From the NCBI GenBank assembly GCA_027625915.1, contig JANTQA010000012.1, forward strand, positions 11,060,501-11,124,500: DNA of 64,000 nt, given 5' to 3'. The stretch comes from Anaeramoeba flamelloides. Lineage: Eukaryota > Metamonada > Anaeramoebidae. Position numbers and translations under genes: made by a program. The notes under the pieces were generated by a model. The model saw nothing but the letters and a program-made list of their open reading frames with translations. It was not told the DNA's origin and searched no databases. Of this stretch, positions 46,001 through 54,820 are shown one piece after another (the first letter of the stretch is position 1; each line of letters opens with the position of its first letter).

Positions 46001-48289
46001 ATTTAATTTGATTTGTTGGATTCTTTTAGTAATTAAATCAAAAATGATTTCAAGATTTTCTTTCTCAACATTTTTTATTTTATTTTTTTTTACAAAATTT
46101 GGTATTAAATTATAAATTTTAATAATTGAATTATTTTCCATTAAAGTTTGTGCAAAATATTTTATCGAGGATTCTGTAATATCGTTATTACAAATATTTA
46201 TTTTTTTGATACAATTGTTTTTCTTTAAACTCTCACACAATATTTTAATATCTGAATCCTGAAGGCGATTACTATTTATATTTAAATTAGTCAATTTTTT
46301 ATTTTTTTTTAAAGACAAGAGCACGGGTTGGAGATTAGAGCCAAAGGAATGGGTTTCATCGCCAGAAATATCCAAACTAGTTAAATTTGATTTCTTGTTT
46401 TCTAATAACAAGCAAAGCTCCGGTATACTGACTTTGGGATTTTCATTTTTTTTAATATTCCTAGCTAAAGAAAGTTTTTTTAAAATTAAATTATTTTTGA
46501 AACTTGCCAAAATTAATCCAACAGAATGATCATTAAAGCCTGCTTGGTTGAGAATTAATGATTTTAAGATCTTCGAATCATATAAATTTAATGCAATTAA
46601 ATTTGCTCCTTCAGTTGATAAATTATTTTTACTTAAATTTAAAACAAAATCATTTAAATTATTAGATTGTTTAATTGCTAAAGTAATTGTTTTGATTGAC
46701 TTGACTGATAAACCACACTCGACCAAATATAATTCTTTCATTTTTTGACTGTTAATTAAAAATTGGCCAATCATTTCACTTTCTGTCTCCACTATTTTAT
46801 TCCCCGATAGTTCTAAAGACTGTAAATAATTTGTTAATTCTAAATTTAACAATTTTATTAATGGCTTGATCTTAATTTTACAATTTTTTAAATTTAATAA
46901 CTTTAATTTTTTGCTATTTTCTTTTATTTCTTCCTTTTCTTCTTGATCGATCGATTCTTTGACTTCTTTTGATTCGTTGTTATTATTGTTGTTGTTGTTG
47001 TTATTATTATTGGTGAAGGTGGTGTTGATGTTGCTGTTGTTGCTGTTGTTAGTGTTACTGTTGCTGTTGTTGTTGCTGTTGTTAGTGTTATGTTGGCCAA
47101 TCCAATTTAACAAAGCTTGATAACAAAAATTTCCAAAATTATTACCACTTAAATCAAGTACAGTTAAATTCGAAAAAGTGGTTTTTTTTAATATTTGGAA
47201 AATATTGCCGATTTTTTCATGTAAATTTATTCGAGACAGTTTTAATATTTTAAAAGATTTGCCTGTTTGCTTTTTGAAACTTAGAGAATATCTGGAAGAA
47301 TGTATTTGGCCCAATAGACTTAATAATTCATTTTCATTAAGGTTGTGAATATCGAATAATTCTAAACATGTTAGTGCAGAATTTGCATTCTGTTTCAGAC
47401 TTTTGCCGATTTCTGTAAAGAGTAAATTATTGTTCAGAATAAGGCTTTTAAATTTTAAAGTTTTAATAATCTTATTTGATTGAAATACATTCGCAATTAA
47501 GGCCGTTAATTGCCTTTCTTCAGTAATGTTCTGAAGTATGAGTTTGTCAAACCAAGTGTTTTCTTTTAGTGCAAAGAAAATGGGTCGTAAATCGGTTTGC
47601 TGTAACTTTTGGTATTTTTTGAAGGATGGGATATTCTTTGGAGAGATTTTTAAAACACGATCAACCCTTTTTGTTTGTTTTTTTTTAGACTGCAGCATCA
47701 CTAATTGGAAATCTAGTTCTAAACCATTCAGAAATGCCTTGTCAACACCGCACTTAAAAAATGTGCTCCAGGCTAAATAGCATTCAACAAACCCATGCCC
47801 TGGCTTTAGGTGTTCAATTTCAAGATCATATTCCATTTGTGTTAACACTTTGTTGATCCTTTTCTTACGCTTTTCTGGACCAAGGTTGAATTTGGATCTC
47901 AAGGAATCCTTTTGAGTTCCCACCATTGGCTCGATGATTAATAGCCTTTGATAAATTAGTTCAATAATTTTATCGGCCTGATTAGTTTCTAGTTCAATTG
48001 TGCCAGTTGTAAATTCAATTAACAAGTCAAGCATTGTCGGAGAAACTACTTTTTTTAAATTGTATAAATGATGGCAATTTGATAAAAACATTTTTGTTGT
48101 TAATTCGAAGCTCGTTTGGTTTTTGATCGCCCTTGACAGTTTGTTCCTTTTGTGCTTTATTAAAGCTACCCTTGTTTTGGTTAGCAAAAACTGAAAGGTC
48201 TTTTGTTTATACCTACAGCCTAATTGGAGAATAATTTCTTCATCTAATTCATTCCGTTTGAAATTTGCTGTTTGAAAAGATTGATACAT
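43028..48289 (-). CDS. LRR - ankyrin - Ras-like GTPase - RGS multidomain protein, 1753 aa, intronless
   Basis: A single open frame. Residues about 200-730 are RNase-inhibitor-type leucine-rich repeats (LTCLELFDIHNLNENELLSL, LKLLNLKNCKIKIKPLIKLL, NLTSLDISGD, KLTNLNINSNRLQDSDIKIL), split by an Asn run near 400-435. A Lys/Asn-rich linker follows, then ankyrin repeats (about 945-1225; DDSTVLHYACNWGNPEMLSF, GRTPLHVLMQKG, GLTPLHKASRNGYEKIVELL). Residues about 1285-1515 are a Ras-like GTPase: P-loop GPQKSGKT, switch-II-like DVSGKK, base-binding SSKNDL and TSTK. A Lys/Glu-rich spacer leads to a C-terminal RGS domain (about 1625-1753; FVFEQYLKDQFAEENLLFYK, FIQSNHYKKLLLI). No COR domain follows the GTPase, so it is not a typical Roco protein. 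RGS domains accelerate GTP hydrolysis by G-alpha; a signalling-scaffold role is inferred. The ATG at 48289 was chosen over an upstream TTG. Confidence 0.9.
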   Translation of the reverse strand: MYQSFQTANFKRNELDEEIILQLGCRYKQKTFQFLLTKTRVALIKHKRNKLSRAIKNQTSFELTTKMFLSNCHHLYNLKKVVSPTMLDLLIEFTTGTIELETNQADKIIELIYQRLLIIEPMVGTQKDSLRSKFNLGPEKRKKRINKVLTQMEYDLEIEHLKPGHGFVECYLAWSTFFKCGVDKAFLNGLELDFQLVMLQSKKKQTKRVDRVLKISPKNIPSFKKYQKLQQTDLRPIFFALKENTWFDKLILQNITEERQLTALIANVFQSNKIIKTLKFKSLILNNNLLFTEIGKSLKQNANSALTCLELFDIHNLNENELLSLLGQIHSSRYSLSFKKQTGKSFKILKLSRINLHEKIGNIFQILKKTTFSNLTVLDLSGNNFGNFCYQALLNWIGQHNTNNSNNNSNSNTNNSNNSNINTTFTNNNNNNNNNNNNESKEVKESIDQEEKEEIKENSKKLKLLNLKNCKIKIKPLIKLLNLELTNYLQSLELSGNKIVETESEMIGQFLINSQKMKELYLVECGLSVKSIKTITLAIKQSNNLNDFVLNLSKNNLSTEGANLIALNLYDSKILKSLILNQAGFNDHSVGLILASFKNNLILKKLSLARNIKKNENPKVSIPELCLLLENKKSNLTSLDISGDETHSFGSNLQPVLLSLKKNKKLTNLNINSNRLQDSDIKILCESLKKNNCIKKINICNNDITESSIKYFAQTLMENNSIIKIYNLIPNFVKKNKIKNVEKENLEIIFDLITKRIQQIKLNLISVKHGVYLENNMGNGSNKNKNHFKSDREIKNKVRGNKIHKTHNKIRKKNADKNKKKIIKRKRKNIKNTLNLSINVNKNKNNNNNNFHDNDNYNHNKLFEKNYKSGGKKHRRSISLKCLSDTEEEYLNGMEEQSNFNKYLLKTPKIIKQNSFFDFEKNKNFKKKKINKQYNLSSFKTRQMDKKCKKVLKKKDFEKIKKLFQKKKIKINMIDPKDDSTVLHYACNWGNPEMLSFFLKLKNGSKLIHFKDKFGRTPLHVLMQKGINLDCCKILSDFDVDWNIVDSSGLNPLQTLIYSYQKIRKHNIKTNDGNLNDNLGGGDNDENETQNNTNIKYDGYIVDEKNNNHKNNKNMVRLKLFNYLLAKGCNYNTMDLKGNTVLQAAASRGLYEIIIKLLAFDDCNINIQDNTGLTPLHKASRNGYEKIVELLLINDANLLILDNNNQSALDMARIYQQKKCIQLLEKWEDKLNKLNNNGHGSNNKENNLPLLENFENNSQLIKQNLLNIRIPFQIKGIVDGFPKSRTFNICILGPQKSGKTKLVERLIDRNYYPQYLQSIENHYNKFILIKKREMLLNILDVSGKKIYEIFLKKWINESDGFILNFSIDQSEELFDTLEDTYLKEIFSLKKNNSRFIKKNSNDNQLTKIEKINEGEIGGGDEDGDVGGNEINKDKNDDIDIDNNEILKKIKKIPIVICSSKNDLINNYQENEKTINQRAKLLAKKISCPFIQTSTKNNMNINLVFVELVKEMYNLLNREELIEIEELKEKENEESKLKIKAKKRLDRKKQREMKKKKKKKKKKNSKKIFDNTKPNFNNCIRKDNSISNNKNTFTTNKNKKKINKKKSKIGKEKNKHPKKGTNSIIPFKDLMKNEISFFVFEQYLKDQFAEENLLFYKQVLKFQKIHPEETGLITYYAKHIYKNYISNSSEFEINIESNVRKDISLNINKGFFENKMFDNALDSVIRIISTDSYNDFIQSNHYKKLLLILAKHEN

Positions 48290-51188
48290 TATTGTTTGTT
48301 GTTTATTTGGTTTTTTTGTTTTGTTTATTGTTATGGACAATGAAGGGTTTGAGTGTTAATGTTCTAAATTTGTACAGTTGTTATTTTTTTGATTAAAACG
48401 TAAATGTTTTTGGATCTGAGAAGGGATCTTAATTAACAAAAAAATGAGATCATTTTTTTTTAGCTTTTGAGAAATTTGGAAATAATAATAAATTTGAGTA
48501 ATAATAGTTCAAGATTATTCCATAAAAATCGGAAACAAATTAACAACCAAACTTTTAACAGAGTATTTTATTTGTTATACGGTTTTTGTTTAAATCATTT
48601 TTCTTCGGATTTTAATAGTAAAAAACTTTTTTGTAGATTTAATATTTTTTCTTTTAATTACAAATACTTTTCTTGAAAGACTATCGGGATATTTCCTCAG
48701 TCAAGTCTTGTTGATCAACTCTTTCGTTCTTAATTAAAAACATATTTGATCTATTGTTTGTAATCTTTTTTCAAAATTCCAACCTTTCCGACCATACGTG
48801 AAAATTTATAAGTTAAATTAATTATTGGTTTTAAAATTGTCTTTTATGAAAAAGAAAATCCAATTTCTATCATTTAAAAAACAACAAAAAAGTCTGTTAC
48901 CATTTTGTACTTTGAGACATTTATTTTTTGAAAGGAAATAAAGACAAAAATGTAAATTTGAAAAAATAATAAAATCATAGAAAACAAAAAGTATTTTTTG
49001 AGAATACTTTTTAAATTATTTAGATCAAGATTTTTTCAATTTTATAAAATTCAAGATCTGTATTAATAACTGTTTTTTTATATTAATTTATTTTTCCATA
49101 AGAAAAACCAAAAAATTAAAAAAACAAATTTTTTCTTTTCTGTTATACAAATTTAAATATTTCATAAACTTTATGTAATACAATGTTACTGTTTGGTCTT
49201 GAATATAAAATTTTTCCAGAAAATATTAATTTCAATGTATTATGAATTTTGTAGTAAAGTTGAAATGTAGTAATATAAAAGTAATAAACGATTCTTCTCA
49301 AATTTCACTCTGGTTGGAAGGATTTGTTGCAGAATATGAAAAAATGTTCACGTTCAACTGAAATTTTTCTTCAATCTTAATTTTGTGAAAAGCCGACATA
49401 ATGAGATCTTCTATTATAAAGTTTTTTGACCAGATAGAAGAACTGTAAAAGATATAAATTTATCAAAATAAAGTCCCAAATTATAAGGTGTTTCTATTGA
49501 ATCTAAATCATTTTGATGCTCAATTGTTTAAATATCTCATATAATTCTAATGAGTAAAATTATTCTCCAAGTTGATCTACATCAATTAAAAATGATTCTT
49601 GTTTTCGTAAAAAAAAAACAAGAATTTTGGAAAAAAAGTTATGTTTTATAACCAATTTAGAAGAAATATAATCACTCTCAAGACTTTCAAGTTACAAAAG
49701 ATCTTTCTTAAATTTGTCTTGAAATTTAGATTAGTTGAGAAATAATTAATGATTTTTATAAAATAAATAAATAGCTTATAGATTTTTAGATAGATTATTT
49801 TCACATATGAAAATAAACTCTATTTCAAAATGATTGACCCATTAAAAATAAATTTTGAAAATAAATATAATTCTAAATTGAAGTAATCTATTATAATAAA
49901 AAAATTACTATTTTAAGAATCAGTTCTATACCCTAGAAATATTTCAAATTCTTCTAAAAATAAAATAAAAAAAAAGTAAAAAAAAAAAAAAGCAAAAATA
50001 TAACAAATGAGTTCAATTTTGGGATTTATAAATAGTAAGTTTTCTTTTAATATTGATTCAAATCCTGCAAATACCTAAAATCCACTCTATTATCATTGGA
50101 AACCTTTGGCTGGAAGAAGATTTATATATAAATTCAAATTCCTCTGAATTATACTTCACCCTTGGAATTATATAAATAGTTAATGATTAATCCCAGACTT
50201 TAGTATTTTTTTTTTATTATAGATAAACTTTTTTGTTGTCTTTTACCTCCATAATTTAGGGGTGGTACCATCAGTCAGAGATATTTTCAAGAATTGAAAA
50301 AGAAAGCAGTAAACACAAAATTTTCCTCTATTCGTTCAAATCATGTTAAGGTTAAATATATTTTTCTTATGTTGTAATAATTGAGTAAAAATCTTTGATT
50401 TTACTCTATTCCTTTAAAATAAAAAAAAAAAACCATTATAGAAAAGTATTAATTAGTAATTATATATTGTATAATGTTTATTTATTATTAATGGTATTTT
50501 TATCATTCTTCTATAAAGACTTGTGGATTTCAAGATGAGTTGAAATATTTCAAGCGTTTCTTTTTTTCTTTTTTTGTTTTTATTGAAATAGTATGTTTTT
50601 CTAAAGAAAACAAAAATTAAAAAAAATATTTACAACAATTTTGTTGGAGTTTTTATTTTTATTCAAATAATTATTTTGATAATACAAATAAGTCAAAACC
50701 ATCAAAAAAGCCAAATATGGTAATCAATTATTAATTTGATCATAAAAATAATATTAATCTATTTTTTATTAATATTTTAATAATTTTTATCTTTTTGAAA
50801 TTTGAAAAAATTTTTCAATTTCTTCTCAATCTGATAAAAAAAAATAAGCAGACTTATATTTTAAAAGTAACTTTAAAAAGAACAAAATAAAGATATCTTG
50901 CTATATATCCGCCTTAATGAGTTTTTTGGGTTCTATTTAGTTGTGGTTGGTCTTTTTTACATACTTATTATAAATGGGAAACAATATTAAAGGTTAAAAT
51001 TTATACAGAAAAATAAAAAATCAGAATGAACCACTTTTTTCTAAAATGAGAGAATTTAACGTTGAATTTTTTGTAAGAAGTGGGAAAATATTAATCACAT
51101 AGATCTATAAATGAAACAAATTAAAATATTTAGAAATATCTGTTTTGAGAAAAGGTAAAAGAAAACTTATTTATTTGTTTTATCATTA
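48290..51188. other. Gene-free AT-rich region
   Basis: No supported coding sequence. A segment near 50005-50100 (TTTCTTTTAATATTGATTCA) is related to 63340-63405. A palindrome near 50380-50420 matches one near 36090-36136. Confidence 0.5.
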
Positions 51189-52305
51189 GATGTTTTGATG
51201 ATAATATATATTATCATGATATTAACAATAAATTCGTAATAATATTAAACAAATAGCGATTAGTCCTACTTTATCACAAAAAATCATCATATTTCGATAT
51301 TCCACATTATTGTAAACAATGAAAAATTATTTTATTGATTTCAATTATAAAAAATCTCTTGACTTTTACAAAGCTTTGAGACTTTTACAATTTAAAAATG
51401 TGAGAAAGTATTTGTAAGGGTTGTGAATTATCTTCAAGTGTTTTGAAAGTTTTAAAGACAGAAAGTTTTATAAACGGAAGGAGACTGTTTATACTCGAAA
51501 AAAGATTTTTTCTTTTTATTTTTTTTTTTAGAAAATCTCAAACCAATTTTATAATCATACTAATAAGAATATATTTTAACAATATAATTGAATATAAATT
51601 AAATCGGTTTTTTTTTAAAATGGGTATATTACCATTACAGGTTAAATAACCAAAACGAATAAAAAGTAATTGTATTTCTTATTGGTGATAGATCAAACAA
51701 AAACCTCAAAGTTCTAATCGTGTTTTCTGTCCAATATAAAGAACTAAGAAGAAGAAGAAAAAGAAGAAGAAGGAAAAAAAAATGTTCAAAAAACCTAAAT
51801 AATTGGTGATAAGGTAGTTAGGTTGTTGTGAAAGGTTTTGAAAAGTTATCCAACTTTTTTCGGCTTTCATAGAATATTGAAAATGTTTTCAACCCAAGAA
51901 AACACTCTTTTAAGAACATATGAAGGTTTTTTTTGTTTTAGAAGCTCTTGTATTTAAGGAAATTTACAATACCATGTTAGACTGAGAGATTATTTATTTA
52001 TCTTCTGTTTCTTACGTTTGTAAATATAAAAGAATTCATAGGTCTGTCAACCAAATCAAAAGAAAATACAATAAAACTCTTTGATCTGATTCTTGATTGA
52101 ATCAAATACCATTTTTGTTATTTTTTAAAACGACAAGAATAGCACAATCCATACAAATACTTTCAAGACTTTTTCGAATTTTCAGGCTGACAGTCTGCAA
52201 GATTTCAGTCTCTGATATTCTTTCATATTGTTTCAAATTTCAAATACTTGGTACAAACTTTTGTAAGCCAAAAAAAGGGATAAAAATAATAATTAACAAA
52301 AGATA

Positions 52306-52764
52306 CAGCTGTTCCAACCCTACCGTGAAAATTTATAAGACACAGAAATTGATTTTCTATTATTAAATTTTGTCATGTATAACAAACCGTAAAATGGATA
52401 TGAAAGTTTATTATCAACCATAAAAATTTTTATTAGAAGAAAAAAATTTATATTATCCAATTTTTGGTTTTTTGAAAATGGCAAATAAATTGTAAAAAAA
52501 AGTATATTAATAAGGATCTTGAATTTCTAAAATTGGGAGTATTTCGGTTTTAAACAATTTAAAAGCAAGGATCGAAAAATACTTTCATGTTTCTGTGATT
52601 TCTTTTCTTATGAAATTCCAATTTTTTTCTTTCTTTAAGATTAAAAAAAAATTTTCTCATATGATATGATAGAAATTGAATTTTCTATTTCATAAATGGA
52701 AATTTTATAATATACAAAGGATCTGTATATCTTATAATTTTTTACGGTAGGGTTGGAACAGCTG
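52306..52764. mobile_element. TA-flanked inverted-repeat element (CAGCTGTTCCAA ends), copy 2
   Basis: The ends CAGCTGTTCCAACCCTACCG are perfectly inverted over about 20 bp and imperfectly beyond. TA flanks both sides (52304-52305, 52765-52766). 459 bp, non-coding. Confidence 0.85.
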
Positions 52765-53671
52765 TAGCATTTTGATTTTAATTGAAATTTTTGAAAGTTC
52801 TCAAAAAGAAAAATATTTGTAAACTTTCAATACCTGAAACTCTTTTTATGAAAACCAAAAATTGGAAAGTTGTTTAAATTACATGTTTTTAAAAGTATAA
52901 CTTGTAAAAACTTTTAAATTGAAAGTTGTTGCATTGTGATCTTCTAATTCCTTTCAAAATTTGGAACAATTTTAAAAAAACAAAGTGTTGCTAAGGAAAA
53001 AAAGTGACTACAATTTTTGTGCTTTTCTTGTAGTGAAGTATAACTTTTTTTTTTATTTTTTTTTCTATTTTTTCCCTTATTGAATTTCCTTTTTATTGGG
53101 AAGAAGAGTTACTAAGGAGAAAAATCAAGTGGTTACCTACTAATACTCGAAGGACAGAAACTAGTCGGTATGGGTAACTTGAAAATAAAAAGAAAAGACA
53201 AAAACAAAAACTGGAACGATCAAAAAAGATTGGATCAAAAAGAAAAAAAAAATGGCAGCTACTAAACAACTGCCTCTCAACGAAGCATTCACGATTTCTT
53301 AGAAATAATTAAACGACAAAATTTTAAATAAAAGGATCGTGTCTGTTTTAATGAGTGTTCTTGATAAAAATGTGCAGTTGGTTTTTTTTTTTGATTTTTT
53401 ATCAACTGTCAAAAAAATTTCTTTTTTTGTTTACTAACTTGCTTTTTTTTTTTTTTTCCTTTTCTTTTTTTTCTTTTTAATTTTTCTTTTTGTTTTTTCA
53501 ACCAATAAAAAATTGGAACCTGCTCGATTCCAAAATATTTTTTTTTCTTTATCATCTAAATTACTAATTTACCTTTAGTAATCAGAGCTGTAAGAGGATC
53601 TTTGATCTCTCCCTTCAACCAATAAAAAAAAAAAAGTATAACTTTTTTTCACATAATATATTTTTAGATTA

Positions 53672-54072
53672 CAGCCAATCCAAAGCTACCATGAAATTTT
53701 ATCAATATCAAATTTCGATTTTGATATAGATTTCTAAAAAGTTCAATATGAGAATAATAGAGCTCATATTGAAAAAAAAAATTCCTAAATTAGAGCCAAT
53801 ATTCAAGATTTTTATCTTTCTTTCAAAAAATAAATTTTCAGATCTAAAAATGACTCTAAACATTAAAAATTCATTAAGAAATGACCTAAAATATCCTCTA
53901 AAAAATGAATTGATTTTTTGATCACATTAGAAATATATTTTTCATATCAGCTCATTAATGGAAAAATATTTTCAATAGAAGCTTTCTTATTCTTATATTC
54001 TTAGATTTAAAAATCTATATCAATACGAAAATTTGATCTTGAAAAAAATTCACGGTAGCCTTGGAACAGCTG
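53672..54072. mobile_element. TA-flanked inverted-repeat element (CAGCTGTTCCAA ends), copy 3
   Basis: Left CAGCCAATCCAAAGCTACCA, right (reverse complement) CAGCTGTTCCAAGGCTACCG. TA flanks (53670-53671, 54073-54074). The 401-bp interior has further inverted similarity (ATCAATATCAAATTTCGATT versus ATCTATATCAATACGAAAAT). Confidence 0.8.
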
Positions 54073-54820
54073 TAGAAAAATTTTCACAGAAAAATATTGC
54101 TGAATTAGCCCAAAAACCCATCAACTATTATATCACTATATTTTCGCATTTATCTCAATTTTTAAATAATTATCGAGATTTTTTAGAATATTATGATAAA
54201 CTTGATTATCGCAATTTTATAAAATATAGCGATTTGATGAGAATAATTGCGATTTTTATAACTTTATCATAAAATTAAACACGGATATCATCAAAACCTC
54301 TAATTTAAAATTATACTCTTAATTGATTAAAAAAGTTTATTAACGGTAAAAAGTGATGCTAATATTAAACAATATTCAAATTTAAAATAAACACATTTTT
54401 ATTATTATGATTTTGTTTTTTTTTTAAATTTTCATCAATTTAATCACAATAGATCATAAAGAGTTAAAAAGAAATAATAATTGATGATTAAAATTCAATA
54501 AATTAATACCAAAATGAAAATGAAAATAACAAAAATAACAATGATTAAAAAAAAATCACCAAAAGTATCAAAAAGGAAAAAATGATCAATATAAAATATA
54601 TAGATAAAAAAAGAAATAAATACAAGCAATTAAAAAAAATAAATATATGTATATATATATACATACATATACATATATGGTGTTAATGGATTTTAATTTG
54701 ATCAAAAATATTGAAAATTGAATCTCTTTTTGGAATTTTTTAAAAAATTTTCATTAATTAATTGAAGGTATGAATTTTTCTAAATTTTTGATAAAGGTTT
54801 GCTTTGTGGAAATTAAAAAG

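Larger units (their letters stand above)
51189..54300. mobile_element. TA-flanked element with GAGGTTTTGATGATA ends, copy 2 (3.1 kb)
   Basis: Left end GATGTTTTGATGATAATATA and right end TATCATCAAAACCTC are inverted, with TA on both sides (51187-51188, 54301-54302). The left subterminal part matches the right subterminal part of 11655-14137, so the two copies are in opposite orientation. Short CGCAATT/CGATT words cluster near the right end. Two CAGC-TTCCAA elements (52306-52764, 53672-54072) lie inside. No transposase frame recognised. Confidence 0.7.
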
